Shown: positions 24,979 to 35,908 of the stretch, piece by piece
Position numbering within the stretch: position 1 is the first letter of the stretch
Layout: each line of letters starts with the position of its first letter
From: Stappia sp. TSB10P1A
GTDB lineage: Bacteria; Pseudomonadota; Alphaproteobacteria; Rhizobiales; Stappiaceae
DNA length: 41,725 nt
Reading direction: 5' to 3'
Assembly: GCF_900185725.1 (NCBI RefSeq)
Contig: NZ_FYAU01000043.1
Span: 1-41,725, forward strand
Notes under the pieces: generated by a model
Seen by the model: the letters and a program-made list of their open reading frames with translations, nothing else
Told to the model about the DNA's origin: nothing
The model's database searches: none
Made by a program: the position numbers and the translations under genes

Positions 24979-26521
24979 GGCTGCGTTCGGCCGGGGCGGC
25001 GGTGTCGAGGCGCCCGGCCATCCAGGCCTCCAGCGCCTGCGCCTGTTCTGCGGAGACCCGCAGGCCCAGCTTGCTGCGCCGCCACAGCACGTCCTCGGCG
25101 CGCCGCGCCCATTCGTGCTGCATCAGATAGGCGACCTCGCGGCCGTAGAGATCGGCGCCGAAATGCGGTCCGAGGTCGTCGATCGAGGTCGCGCCGGCCA
25201 GCAGGTCGCGCGCCCTGGTGCCGTAGCTGCGGGCGAGGCGGGCAATGAGCGGGCGCGGCAGGAAGGCGAAGTCGCGTGCAAGAGCGGCTTCGAGGTCGGC
25301 AAGCCCGGTGGTCGGGAAGTCGCCGCCCGGCAGCAAGGCCGTCGCCGTCCAGTCCGGTCCCTTGGCGCCGAGCGCCTTCTCGATCATCTCCAGCACGGAG
25401 AGGGCCAGGCGCCGATAGGTGGTGATCTTGCCGCCGAAAATGTTGATCAATGCCGCGCCGTCGCGGCGCCCGCCCTCGTCGAGCTTCAGGACATAGTCGC
25501 GGGTCGCCTCCTGCGCCTTGGAGGCGCCGTCGTCGAACAGCGGCCGCACGCCCGAATAGGTCCACACCACGTCGCCGCGGGTGATCGGCTTGCGGAAATA
25601 CTCGCTCGCCGCCTCGGTCAGGTAGACGATCTCCTCCTCCGTCGCCGCGACGTCGGCCGGATCGCCCTCGTAGTCGCGGTCGGTGGTGCCGATCAGGGTG
25701 AAATCCTGCTCGTAGGGAATGGCGAAGACGATGCGCCCGTCGCCGTTCTGGAAGATATAGGCGCGGTCGTGGTCGAACAGCTTGCGCACCACGATATGGC
25801 TGCCCTGCACCAGCCGGACATTGTGGGTGTCGTTGCGCTTCAACGCGCCCTTCAGCACCCGGTCGACCCAGGGCCCGGCGGCGTTGACGGCGAGGCGGGC
25901 GGTGACGGAGCGGGTCGCACCGCTTTCCCGGTCCTTGAGGGTGGCGCGCCAGATGTCGCCCTCGCGCTCCAGCGCCACCACCTCGGTGCGGGTGTGGACC
26001 TGAGCCCCCCGGTCGGCGGCGTCGCGGGCGTTGAGCACCACCAGGCGGGCATCGTCCACCCAGCAGTCGGAATATTCGAAGCCGGTGCCGAACCCGTCCT
26101 TCAGCGGCCTGCCGGCCGGGTCGCTTGCAAGGTTCAGCGTCCGGGTTGCCGGCAGCAGCTTGCGGCCCCCCAGATGGTCGTAGAGGAACAGGCCGAGGCG
26201 CAGCATCCAGCGTGGCCGCAGGCCCTTCTGGTGCGGCAGCACGAAGCGCATCGGCCGGATGATGTGCGGTGCGTTGGCCCACAGGAGTTCGCGCTCGCTG
26301 AGCGCCTCGCGCACCAGGCGGAACTCGTAATGCTCCAGGTAGCGCAATCCGCCATGGATCAGCTTGGTCGACCAGGACGAGGTGCCGCTGGCGAGATCGT
26401 TCATCTCGGCAAGGCAGACCGAATAGCCCCGCCCGACCGCGTCGCGGGCGATGCCGCAGCCGTTGATGCCGCCGCCGATGACCAGGATGTCGAACTCCGC
26501 CGCTTGCGTCGCTGCAGTCAT
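24968..26521 (-). CDS. glpD: Glycerol-3-phosphate dehydrogenase (FAD, aerobic)
   Basis: 517 residues, membrane-associated flavoenzyme that oxidises glycerol-3-phosphate to dihydroxyacetone phosphate and passes electrons to quinone. FAD site: FDILVIGGGINGCGIARDAV (10-29); then SGTSSWSTKLIHGGLRYLEH, FALLED-type segment GFEYSDCWVDDARLVVLNAR, VNAAGPWVD and IGTTDRDYEGDP; the C-terminal domain has NIFGGKITTYRRL. Its ATG overlaps the glpR stop (ATGA), so glpR-glpD form one leftward operon divergent from the glycerol transporter. glpK is not in the window. The 3' end is a 15-bp triplication. Confidence 0.96.
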   Translation of the reverse strand: MTAATQAAEFDILVIGGGINGCGIARDAVGRGYSVCLAEMNDLASGTSSWSTKLIHGGLRYLEHYEFRLVREALSERELLWANAPHIIRPMRFVLPHQKGLRPRWMLRLGLFLYDHLGGRKLLPATRTLNLASDPAGRPLKDGFGTGFEYSDCWVDDARLVVLNARDAADRGAQVHTRTEVVALEREGDIWRATLKDRESGATRSVTARLAVNAAGPWVDRVLKGALKRNDTHNVRLVQGSHIVVRKLFDHDRAYIFQNGDGRIVFAIPYEQDFTLIGTTDRDYEGDPADVAATEEEIVYLTEAASEYFRKPITRGDVVWTYSGVRPLFDDGASKAQEATRDYVLKLDEGGRRDGAALINIFGGKITTYRRLALSVLEMIEKALGAKGPDWTATALLPGGDFPTTGLADLEAALARDFAFLPRPLIARLARSYGTRARDLLAGATSIDDLGPHFGADLYGREVAYLMQHEWARRAEDVLWRRSKLGLRVSAEQAQALEAWMAGRLDTAAPAERSQGA

Positions 26522-27342
26522 TTCCTGTGGCCTCCCCGGCCGTCCTCGGGCTCCGCGCCGCCGGCGTCGGGGTCCCCGTCTCCGGCGATCTCGACGCGCA
26601 CGCCATGCTCGCGGCAGATCTCCATCACCGGCTCGGGCGGGGCCTTGTCGGTGACGAAGATGTCGATCTGCGACATGTGGGCGATGCGCACCGGAGCGCT
26701 GCGCTCGAATTTCATGTTGTCGGCGACGAGGATCGTCTGCCGCGCATGGGTGATGATCTCGCGGGCGACGCGCACCTCGCGGAAGTCGTAGTCGAAGATC
26801 GTCCCGTCCGGATCGATCGCCGAGGCGCCGATCAGCGCGTAGTCGACCTTGAACTGGCGGATGAAGTCGGCCGCCGCCTCGCCGACGATGCCCCCGTCCG
26901 AGGCGCGCACCTGGCCGCCGGCGATGATCACCTCGACGGCCGGCGCCGCCCGCAGGATGTTGGCGACGTTGATGTTGTTGGTGATCGCCATGATGCCGTC
27001 ATGCTGGCGCAGGGCCCTGGCCACCTGTTCGGTGGTGGTGCCGATGTTCAGCATGATCGAGGCATTGTCGGGAATGAGGCTGGCGGCGCGCAGGCCGATC
27101 CGCCGCTTCTCCTCGGCCGCGAGCTGGCGCCTTGCGTCATAGGCGTAGTTGGCGATGCCCGAGGGCAGCACGGCGCCGCCATGCACGCGCTGCAGCATGC
27201 CGCGCTCGCACAGTTCATTGAGGTCCTTGCGGATGGTCTGCGGCGTGACGTCGAAGTCCGCCGCAAGCCCATCCACATCGACCCGTCCGGCGCGTCGCGC
27301 GCGGTCGAGAATCTCGCTCTGCCGGGGGGTTACGGGCTCCAT
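26518..27342 (-). CDS. glpR: DeoR-family regulator of glycerol metabolism
   Basis: 274 residues. N-terminal DeoR helix-turn-helix (about 6-56): RQSEILDRARRAGRVDVDGL, then VTPQTIRKDLNEL and LQRVHGGAV. The C-terminal sugar-phosphate sensor domain includes LNIGTTTEQVARAL, the SDGGIVGEAAADFIRQF region and DYALIGASAIDPDG. It probably senses glycerol-3-phosphate and represses glpD and the glpVSTPQU operon; this follows from gene order (glpR-glpD divergent from the transporter). The start at 27342 is chosen on family alignment; the preceding ribosome site is weak (GAAAGATC). TTTCG-rich candidate operators lie on both sides of the divergent region. Confidence 0.9.
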   Translation of the reverse strand: MEPVTPRQSEILDRARRAGRVDVDGLAADFDVTPQTIRKDLNELCERGMLQRVHGGAVLPSGIANYAYDARRQLAAEEKRRIGLRAASLIPDNASIMLNIGTTTEQVARALRQHDGIMAITNNINVANILRAAPAVEVIIAGGQVRASDGGIVGEAAADFIRQFKVDYALIGASAIDPDGTIFDYDFREVRVAREIITHARQTILVADNMKFERSAPVRIAHMSQIDIFVTDKAPPEPVMEICREHGVRVEIAGDGDPDAGGAEPEDGRGGHRK

Positions 27343-27350
27343 GGGTGATC

Positions 27351-27369
27351 TTTCGTTTTTTTTCGATAT
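27351..27369. promoter_or_regulatory. Candidate GlpR operator, glpR side
   Basis: TTTCGTTTTTTTTCGATAT holds two TTTCG half-sites 10 bp apart. DeoR-family operators often use TTTCG/CGAAA half-sites. A similar T8-CG block is at 27481. Position is just before the glpR start. Confidence 0.4.
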
Positions 27370-27470
27370 GGCGCGGGTCTTAGGCGGGTCTCGTTCGCAC
27401 CTGCAACATTCTGTCGGAAGCAGACAAATTTTGCCTCTTGAGAGCAAGGAATGGCAAGTCGATTTTCGAG

Positions 27471-27499
27471 TTGACGTTCATTTTTTTTCGTTTGATAGT
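27471..27499 (+). promoter_or_regulatory. Putative glpV promoter with overlapping operator candidate
   Basis: -35 TTGACG (27471-27476) and -10 GATAGT (27494-27499) with 17-bp spacing. The spacer is TTTTTTTTCGTTT (27481-27493), a close partner of the block at 27351, so a regulator bound there would block RNA polymerase. This AT-rich patch stands out in GC-rich surroundings. Confidence 0.55.
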
Positions 27500-27530
27500 C
27501 ATATTGCAGACGTGCAAGGGAGGACTGCAC

Positions 27531-29264
<1,734 letters not shown>

Positions 29265-29267
<3 letters not shown>

Positions 29268-29315
29268 GCCTTTCGGCTCACGCGAGCGGCGGTCCGGGAC
29301 AGGTCCCGGGCCGCC
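29265..29315 (+). promoter_or_regulatory. Two 3' hairpins between glpV and glpS
   Basis: TGAGCC/GGCTCA (29265-29280) begins at the stop codon itself. The second pairs GGCGG+CCGGGAC with GTCCCGG+CCGCC (29288-29315) with one mismatch. No T-tract follows, so partial termination or mRNA protection is more likely than full termination. The rest of the 268-bp gap to glpS shows no gene. Confidence 0.6.
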
Positions 29316-29535
29316 TGCCCGGCACCGGTCGCGGATGCGGGAAGTCCGGGCCTCCCGGCATGGTCGCGGGCCGCGGCCACGTCCAGCCAGGGCGCGCCCT
29401 GCCGGGACACGCCGCGCGGGGACCGAGAACCGCGGGCAAGCGGAGCGCCGGCACGGCCGGACCTCTCCCGGACCCTGCCCGGACCCCGCCGGACCCGAGA
29501 GACTGCCCATCGACCCTTGCATGAAGGCGACCGAG

Positions 29536-30615
29536 ATGTCCCTTGAATTGAGGCGCGTGAGCCTGCGCGTCGGTGCCGAGACGCATATTCACCCGACCGA
29601 TCTCGTCTGCGAGCCCGGCAGTTTCAACGTCCTGCTCGGCACGACGCTGGCCGGCAAGACCACCTTGATGAAGCTGATGGCGGGCCTCGAGCGGCCGACC
29701 TCCGGCGAGGTTCACTTCGGCGGCCGCGACGTCACCGGCGTGTCGGTGCGCAACCGCAACGTCTCGATGGTCTACCAGCAGTTCATCAACTACCCGAACA
29801 TGTCGGTCTACGAGAACATCGCCTCGCCGCTCAAGGTGGCGCGGCTGCCGGACGACGAGATCAAGCGTCGGGTCGGCACCTTCGCCGAGCTGCTGCGGCT
29901 GACGCCGATGCTCGGCCGGCGGCCGTCCGAACTTTCCGGCGGCCAGCAGCAGCGCACGGCGATGGCGCGGGCGCTGGTCAAGGACGCCGATCTGGTGCTG
30001 CTCGACGAGCCGCTCGCCAATCTCGACTTCAAGCTGCGCGAGGAGCTGCGCGACGAACTGCCCCGCCTCTTCGCCAATCGCGACTGCATCGTCGTCTATG
30101 CGACGACCGAGCCGGTCGAGGCGCTGCTGTTCGGCGGGCATACCGCCTGCCTGTTCGAGGGCCGGGTGGTGCAGTTCGGCCCGACGGGCGAGGTCTATCG
30201 CAGCCCGCTCGACCTCACCAGCGCCCAGGTCTTCTCCGATCCGCCGATCAACACGGCGCAGGTGACCAAGGCGGGCGGCGACTTCCGCCTGGCCGACGGC
30301 GGCAGCTTCCCGGTGCCGGCCGGCCATGCCGGCCTCGCCGACGGGGCCTATACGCTGGGGGTGCGCCCGCATCACGTCAGCCCCGCCCCGGAGGGCGCCC
30401 AGCCGGTGGCCATCGAGGGCGACGTGCTGGTGACCGAACTCTCCGGCTCGGAGAGCATCATCCATTTCACCTTCCACGAGCGGACCTGGGTGTCGCAGGC
30501 GCATGGCATCCATCCCTTCGAGGTCGGCACGCGGCAGCGGCTCTATGCCGACATGTCGAAGGCGCTGGTCTTCGACGGCGCCGGCCGGCGCATCGCCGGC
30601 CAGTCCACGACCTAG
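29536..30615 (+). CDS. glpS: Glycerol ABC transporter ATPase GlpS (H-loop His missing)
   Basis: 359 residues, MalK/UgpC-like. Walker A is LLGTTLAGKTTL (34-45), the signature LSGGQQQR is intact (about 133-140), Walker B LVLLDEPLANLD is intact (about 153-164), but the H-loop reads VYATTEPVEAL, with Thr191 where the switch His normally sits. The C-terminal TOBE-like region (LGVRPHHVSPAPEG, LSGSESIIHF) follows. In GlpT the defect is the opposite, so the pair forms one complete and one degenerate ATP site. The start is uncertain between ATGs at 29521 and 29536; neither has a strong ribosome site. Confidence 0.92.
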   Translation: MSLELRRVSLRVGAETHIHPTDLVCEPGSFNVLLGTTLAGKTTLMKLMAGLERPTSGEVHFGGRDVTGVSVRNRNVSMVYQQFINYPNMSVYENIASPLKVARLPDDEIKRRVGTFAELLRLTPMLGRRPSELSGGQQQRTAMARALVKDADLVLLDEPLANLDFKLREELRDELPRLFANRDCIVVYATTEPVEALLFGGHTACLFEGRVVQFGPTGEVYRSPLDLTSAQVFSDPPINTAQVTKAGGDFRLADGGSFPVPAGHAGLADGAYTLGVRPHHVSPAPEGAQPVAIEGDVLVTELSGSESIIHFTFHERTWVSQAHGIHPFEVGTRQRLYADMSKALVFDGAGRRIAGQSTT

Positions 30616-30624
30616 GAGAACGAC

Positions 30625-31701
30625 ATGGCACGAATCGTACTCGACGCCCTGCGACATGCCTACGGTCCGGCACCGGCCTCCGACGGCGACTGGGCGCTGA
30701 AGCGCCTCGACCTGGAATGGGAGGATGGCGGCGCCTATGCGCTGCTCGGCCCGTCGGGCTGCGGCAAGACCACGCTGCTGTCGATCATTTCCGGCCTGCT
30801 GCGGCCGACGGAAGGGCGGGTGCTGTTCGACGGCGAGGACGTCACCGCCCTGCCGCCGGACCGCCGGCATATCGCCCAGGTGTTCCAGTTCCCGGTCGTC
30901 TACGACACGATGACCGTCTACGACAATCTCGCCTTCCCGCTGCGCAACCGCGGCGTCGCCGAGCCAGAGGTCGATGCCAGGGTGCGCGAGATCGCCGGCA
31001 TGATCGACCTCACCCACATGCTCGGCCGGCGCGCCGCCGGGCTGACCGCCGACGGCAAGCAGAAGATCTCGCTCGGCCGCGGCCTGGTGCGCTCGGACGT
31101 CAACGCGATCATGTTCGACGAGCCGCTGACGGTGATCGATCCGCATCTGAAATGGCAGCTCCGCTCCAAGCTCAAGGAGCTGCACCAGCGGGTGCGCACG
31201 ACGATGATCTACGTCACCCACGACCAGACCGAGGCGCTGACCTTCGCCGACAAGGTGGTGGTGATGAACCAGGGCGAGGTGGTGCAGATCGGCACGCCGG
31301 TCGAGCTGTTCGAGCGGCCGCAGCACACGTTTGTCGGTCACTTCATCGGCTCGCCGGGCATGAACGTGCTGCCCTGCGAGATCGCCGGCGGCAAGGCCGT
31401 GGTCGCCGGCACGCCCGTTGCCGACTGCCCGCCGGCCGCCGCGACCGGCAGCGGCCGGCTGGAGGTGGGCGTGCGGCCGGAATTCGTCCGCTTCGCACCG
31501 GAGGGCGGCGGCGAGGGACTGCCGGCCCGCGTCGTCAAGGTCAGCGATGCCGGCCGCTTCAGCATCGTCGAGGCGCAGGCGCAGGGGCACAGGGTCAAGC
31601 TGCTGGTGCCCGAAGGGGTCGCGATCCCGGGCGAAAGCGCCCTGCTGCGCTTCGATCCGGACCGCACCGCGGTCTATCGCGACGGCTGGATCGTGAACTG
31701 A
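30625..31701 (+). CDS. glpT: Glycerol ABC transporter ATPase GlpT (degenerate signature)
   Basis: 358 residues. Walker A LLGPSGCGKTTLL (41-53) and Walker B AIMFDEPLTVIDP are present, and the H-loop is canonical (YVTHDQTEAL, His199). The signature, however, reads LTADGKQK (140-147) in place of LSGGQQQR. C-terminal TOBE-like segment: LEVGVRPEFVRFAPEG. It starts 9 bp after glpS. Together with GlpS it would drive the GlpPQ channel with a single full catalytic site. Confidence 0.94.
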   Translation: MARIVLDALRHAYGPAPASDGDWALKRLDLEWEDGGAYALLGPSGCGKTTLLSIISGLLRPTEGRVLFDGEDVTALPPDRRHIAQVFQFPVVYDTMTVYDNLAFPLRNRGVAEPEVDARVREIAGMIDLTHMLGRRAAGLTADGKQKISLGRGLVRSDVNAIMFDEPLTVIDPHLKWQLRSKLKELHQRVRTTMIYVTHDQTEALTFADKVVVMNQGEVVQIGTPVELFERPQHTFVGHFIGSPGMNVLPCEIAGGKAVVAGTPVADCPPAAATGSGRLEVGVRPEFVRFAPEGGGEGLPARVVKVSDAGRFSIVEAQAQGHRVKLLVPEGVAIPGESALLRFDPDRTAVYRDGWIVN

Positions 31702-31712
31702 GGGAAGGCGAG

Positions 31713-32576
31713 ATGAACAAGACGCATGACAACAGGGCGTGGTTCTTCGTCCTTCCGGTGGTGGCGCTGGTTGCCTTCAACGCCATCATTCCGCTGATGA
31801 CCGTCGTCAACTATTCCGTCCAGGAAACGTTCGGCGACAACGTGTTCTTCTGGGCCGGCGTCACCTGGTTCGAGCAGGTGCTGCAGTCGCAGCGGTTTCA
31901 CAACGCGCTCGGCCGGCAGTTGATCTTCACCTTCACCATCCTCGCCATCGAGATCCCGCTCGGCGTCGCCATCGCGCTCGCCATGCCGCGCAAGGGGCCG
32001 TGGGTGCCGGTCTGCCTGGTGCTGATGGCGCTGCCGCTGCTCATTCCGTGGAATGTGGTCGGCGCCATGTGGAACATCTTCGCCCTGCCCGATATCGGCC
32101 TGCTCGGCCGCAGCCTCAACGCGCTCGGCTTCAACTACAATTTCACCCGCCAGCCGGGCGATGCCTGGTTCACGCTGATCCTGATGGATGTCTGGCACTG
32201 GACGTCGCTGGTGGTGCTGCTCGCCTATGCCGGTCTCGTCTCGATCCCCGACGCCTATTACCAGGCCGCCAGGATCGACGGGGCCAGCTCGTTTGCCATC
32301 TTCCGTTACATCCAGTTGCCGAAGATGAAGCGGGTGCTGACCATCGCCGTGCTGCTGCGCTTCATGGACAGTTTCATGATCTACACGGAACTGTCGGTGC
32401 TGACGGGCGGGGGACCCGGCAACGCGACGACGCTGCTGTCGATCGACCTCGTCAAGATCGCCCTCGGCCAGTTCGACCTCGGCCCGGCGGCGGCGATGTC
32501 GCTGATCTACTTCCTGATCATCCTGTTGCTGAGCTGGGTGTTCTACACCCTGATGATGCGCAACGAGCAGCAGTGA
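31713..32576 (+). CDS. glpP: Glycerol ABC transporter permease GlpP
   Basis: 287 residues, MalF/UgpA-type. Six membrane segments: TM1 AWFFVLPVVALVAFNAIIPL (9-28), a periplasmic loop, then FTFTILAIEIPLGVAIALAM, PVCLVLMALPLLIPWNVVGA, and further helices. The ATPase-contact loop is YYQAARIDGASSFAIFRYIQ followed by LPKMKR, and GGGPGNATTLLSI is typical. GGGAAGG precedes the ATG; 11 bp after glpT. Confidence 0.94.
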   Translation: MNKTHDNRAWFFVLPVVALVAFNAIIPLMTVVNYSVQETFGDNVFFWAGVTWFEQVLQSQRFHNALGRQLIFTFTILAIEIPLGVAIALAMPRKGPWVPVCLVLMALPLLIPWNVVGAMWNIFALPDIGLLGRSLNALGFNYNFTRQPGDAWFTLILMDVWHWTSLVVLLAYAGLVSIPDAYYQAARIDGASSFAIFRYIQLPKMKRVLTIAVLLRFMDSFMIYTELSVLTGGGPGNATTLLSIDLVKIALGQFDLGPAAAMSLIYFLIILLLSWVFYTLMMRNEQQ

Positions 32577-32588
32577 GGAGGCTCACCG

Positions 32589-33389
<801 letters not shown>

Positions 33390-33413
33390 CGGCAGGCCAA
33401 GGGGAGACACGTC

Positions 33414-33695
33414 ATGGGATTGAGCTGGATGGCCTGGACCGGGCCGACCGCCGCCTTCTTCATCTTCATCGGCCTGTGCTTCGTCGCCATGTCCGTCTGG
33501 GAATATGTCTCGCCCGGCGGCGGGCCGCGGCACGGCGTTCTCGGACTGGACACAACGCGCGGCGACCGGCTGTTCATCTCGCTGCTCGGCAGCGCCTTCA
33601 TCTTCCTGGCCTGGCTCGGACTGGTCGGCCCCGACCTGTGGGTGCCGCTGGCGATCGCCGTGGCCTATGCGGTGGCGGTGTTCCGCTGGGTGTGA
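33414..33695 (+). CDS. glpU: Small membrane protein GlpU (DUF2160 family)
   Basis: 93 residues with about three hydrophobic segments: WTGPTAAFFIFIGLCFVAMS (8-27), LFISLLGSAFIFLAWLGLVG (about 53-72) and VPLAIAVAYAVAVFRWV at the end, with a conserved-looking loop RHGVLGLDTTRGDR between. DUF2160 members are the last gene of rhizobial glycerol transporter operons; role unknown, possibly an accessory subunit of the permease. 24 bp after glpQ with GGGGAG before the ATG. Confidence 0.9.
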   Translation: MGLSWMAWTGPTAAFFIFIGLCFVAMSVWEYVSPGGGPRHGVLGLDTTRGDRLFISLLGSAFIFLAWLGLVGPDLWVPLAIAVAYAVAVFRWV

Positions 33696-33848
33696 CGAGC
33701 GGTCCTCGCCGCGCCTCTTGTCCTTCGATCCGACTCGCCGGATGATTGCCCAATGGCAACCGGCAAAGCGCGAGCGAGAATGGAAGGCGGCCTGATCGCG
33801 GTGGCAGGGACAGCCCGCATCCGCCCGTCAGGGGGAGGCGGTTCCGCC

Positions 33849-34238
33849 ATGACGGCGCTGCGCGCCAGGGCGGCAGCCGTTGCCGGCGCCTGTCTTTGCA
33901 GCCTCGCGGGGGCCTTGGCCACCGCCGCGCCGGGGTCGGCGGAGGGCTGGCAGAGCGCGAGCCAGATCGCCACCATCTGCAAGGCCGACCCCGAAACCAG
34001 CCCGGTCGCCGTGACCTTCTGCCTTGGCTATCTGCAGGGCACGCTCGATGCCTTCCTGCTCGGGCGCGCCAACTGCGTGCCGCCGGGGGTCGATGCCAAC
34101 GGCTTGCGGCGCATCCTCGTGGAGCATGCGCAGCGGCATCCCGACAGGCTCGCCGCCAGCGGCCCGATGCTGGTCTATGACGCCTTTGCCGAGGCCTGGC
34201 CGGCCTGCGCCCACATGCCCCGCTATTCGGCTCGCTGA
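33849..34238 (+). CDS. Exported Rap1a/Tai-like small protein
   Basis: 129 residues. Signal peptide about 1-30 (AAAVAGACLCSLAGALATAA). The mature part resembles the Rap1a/Tai immunity-protein domain: ASQIATICKADPET, VTFCLGYLQGTLDAFLLG, ANCVPPGVDANGLRRILVEH, then AQRHPDRLAASGPMLVYDAF and EAWPAC. Four mature-part Cys suit two disulfides. Some family members neutralise type VI amidase effectors, but many, including singletons in alphaproteobacteria like this one, have no effector next door; none is visible here. GGGGGAGG precedes the ATG. A terminator follows at 34267. Confidence 0.75.
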   Translation: MTALRARAAAVAGACLCSLAGALATAAPGSAEGWQSASQIATICKADPETSPVAVTFCLGYLQGTLDAFLLGRANCVPPGVDANGLRRILVEHAQRHPDRLAASGPMLVYDAFAEAWPACAHMPRYSAR

Positions 34239-34266
34239 GACGCGCCGGCGTCCTGCTGAAACGCAA

Positions 34267-34291
34267 AACGCGCCGGCGAGGCCGGCGCGTT
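34267..34291. terminator. Terminator between the Rap1a-like gene and hemA
   Basis: Perfect 11-bp arms AACGCGCCGGC and GCCGGCGCGTT around loop GAG. It lies between convergent genes; T-tracts are short on both sides (TTGCG one way, TTTTGCG the other). Confidence 0.8.
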
Positions 34292-34344
34292 GCGAAGCTG
34301 TTGCGGAAGATCGGGCGAAAGACCGGATGGGATGGCCTGTAGGG

Positions 34345-35565
34345 TCAGGCGACCGCCCGGGCCAGCGCACACTGCGACCACAGCGACTCGATCGAGCGCA
34401 CCAGATGGTCGATGTCGCCGTCGCTGTGCAGCGGCGAGGGGGTGATGCGCAGCCGCTCCAGCCCCTTCGGCACCGTCGGATAGTTGATCGGCTGGATGTA
34501 GATCCCGTAATTGTCGAGCAGGATGTCCGAGATCATCTTGCACTTGACCGGGTCCTTCACCATCACCGGAACGATGTGGCTGGGATTGGGCATGTGCGGG
34601 ATGCCGGCGGCATCGAGCTTGCGCCGCAGCGTCGCCACCCGGTTGCGGTGGCGGGTGCGCAACACCTCGCCCTCAGCCGACTTGAGGTACTGGATCGAGG
34701 CGCGGGCACCGGCCGCCAGTGCCGGCGGCAGCGCGGTGGTGAAGATGAAGCCGGAGGCGAAGGAGCGGACGAAGTCGCACAGCGCCTCGGAGGCGGCGAT
34801 ATAGCCGCCCATCACGCCGAACGCCTTGCCGAGCGTGCCCTCGATCACCGTCAGCCGGTCCATCAGGCCCTCGCGCTCGGCGATGCCGCCGCCGCGCGGA
34901 CCATACAGGCCGACCGCATGCACCTCGTCGAGATAGGTCATCGCGCCGTATTTCTCGGCGACGTCGCAGATCTCCTTGATCGGCGCGATGTCGCCATCCA
35001 TCGAATAGACGGATTCGAAGGCGACGAGCTTCGGCCGGCCCGGCTCGATCTCGGCAAGCTGACGCTCCAGGTCGGCGACGTCATTGTGCTTCCAGATCCG
35101 CTTTTCGGCGCGCGAATGGCGGATGCCCTCGATCATCGAGGCGTGGTTCAGCGCGTCCGACAGCACCACGCAGCCCGGCAGATGCGAGGCGAGCGTGCCG
35201 AGAGCGGCCCAGTTGGACACATAGCCGGAGGTGAACAGCAGGGCCGACTCCTTGCCATGCAGGTCGGCCAGCTCGCGCTCCAGCAGCACGTGATAATGGT
35301 TGGTGCCGGAGATGTTGCGGGTGCCGCCGGCACCGGCGCCACAGCGCTCGATCGCCTCGTGCATCGCATCGGTCACGATCGGATGCAGGCCCATGCCGAG
35401 ATAGTCGTTGGAACACCAGACGGCGACCTCGTGGGAGCCGTCCCGCGTATAGCGGGTCGCCCGGGGGAAATTCCCGGTCTGGCGCTCGAGATCCGCGAAA
35501 ACCCGGTAACGGCCTTCCTTGTGCAGCCCTTCGATCTTGTGTCGAAAGAAGCTCTCGTAATCCAT
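34345..35565 (-). CDS. hemA: 5-aminolevulinate synthase
   Basis: 406 residues, PLP-dependent enzyme that condenses glycine and succinyl-CoA, the Shemin entry to haem typical of alphaproteobacteria. Motifs: [20 protein letters not shown] at the start, [60 protein letters not shown], the PLP lysine in [16 protein letters not shown], and [12 protein letters not shown]. The start at 35565 has GGAGG upstream. Divergent from trpS across 343 bp. Confidence 0.97.
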   Translation of the reverse strand: MDYESFFRHKIEGLHKEGRYRVFADLERQTGNFPRATRYTRDGSHEVAVWCSNDYLGMGLHPIVTDAMHEAIERCGAGAGGTRNISGTNHYHVLLERELADLHGKESALLFTSGYVSNWAALGTLASHLPGCVVLSDALNHASMIEGIRHSRAEKRIWKHNDVADLERQLAEIEPGRPKLVAFESVYSMDGDIAPIKEICDVAEKYGAMTYLDEVHAVGLYGPRGGGIAEREGLMDRLTVIEGTLGKAFGVMGGYIAASEALCDFVRSFASGFIFTTALPPALAAGARASIQYLKSAEGEVLRTRHRNRVATLRRKLDAAGIPHMPNPSHIVPVMVKDPVKCKMISDILLDNYGIYIQPINYPTVPKGLERLRITPSPLHSDGDIDHLVRSIESLWSQCALARAVA

Positions 35566-35908
35566 TCCGGCCTCCGGACCTCTTGCGGGGGTTCTGACGG
35601 CAACGATGCGTCGATTCATACGAGGTTTCAAATGCTCGCAAATTAGTCTTATTCCAGTCTATAGCCGATCGATCCGCCTGCGTGAATTGGGAATATGCCG
35701 AATGGGCGTTTCGACGCAGGCAGCGCCGGATGCGCGGCGTTGCGCGTCCGCCAAAGGGCGCCGGGAAAGCGCGCCGCCCCCTCGCCTTGCCGCTTGCACC
35801 GCGCCCCCGCCTTCGCCATAACCCGCAGGCGCGCGCCGGCACCGGCCGCGCCCGCATCCCGATCAACCGGAGGTCCAAACTCCGAGGCCCAAACTGGGGG
35901 ACAATCAG
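35566..35908. other. hemA/trpS divergent region
   Basis: 343 bp without a gene. The hemA half is AT-richer and contains a promoter-like pair at 35658-35686. The trpS half is GC-rich, with a GGGGGA ribosome site at 35896-35901. I see no FNR box (TTGAT-N4-ATCAA) or T-box leader. Confidence 0.6.
35658..35686 (-). promoter_or_regulatory. Putative hemA promoter
   Basis: On the minus strand -35 TTCACG (35686-35681) and -10 TATAGA (35663-35658), 17-bp spacing, about 85 bp from the hemA ATG. Each hexamer matches consensus at four of six positions. Confidence 0.4.

Noticed and set aside
35566-35908. FNR or other anaerobic box controlling hemA
   Set aside because: No TTGAT-N4-ATCAA-like palindrome could be found by reading both strands.
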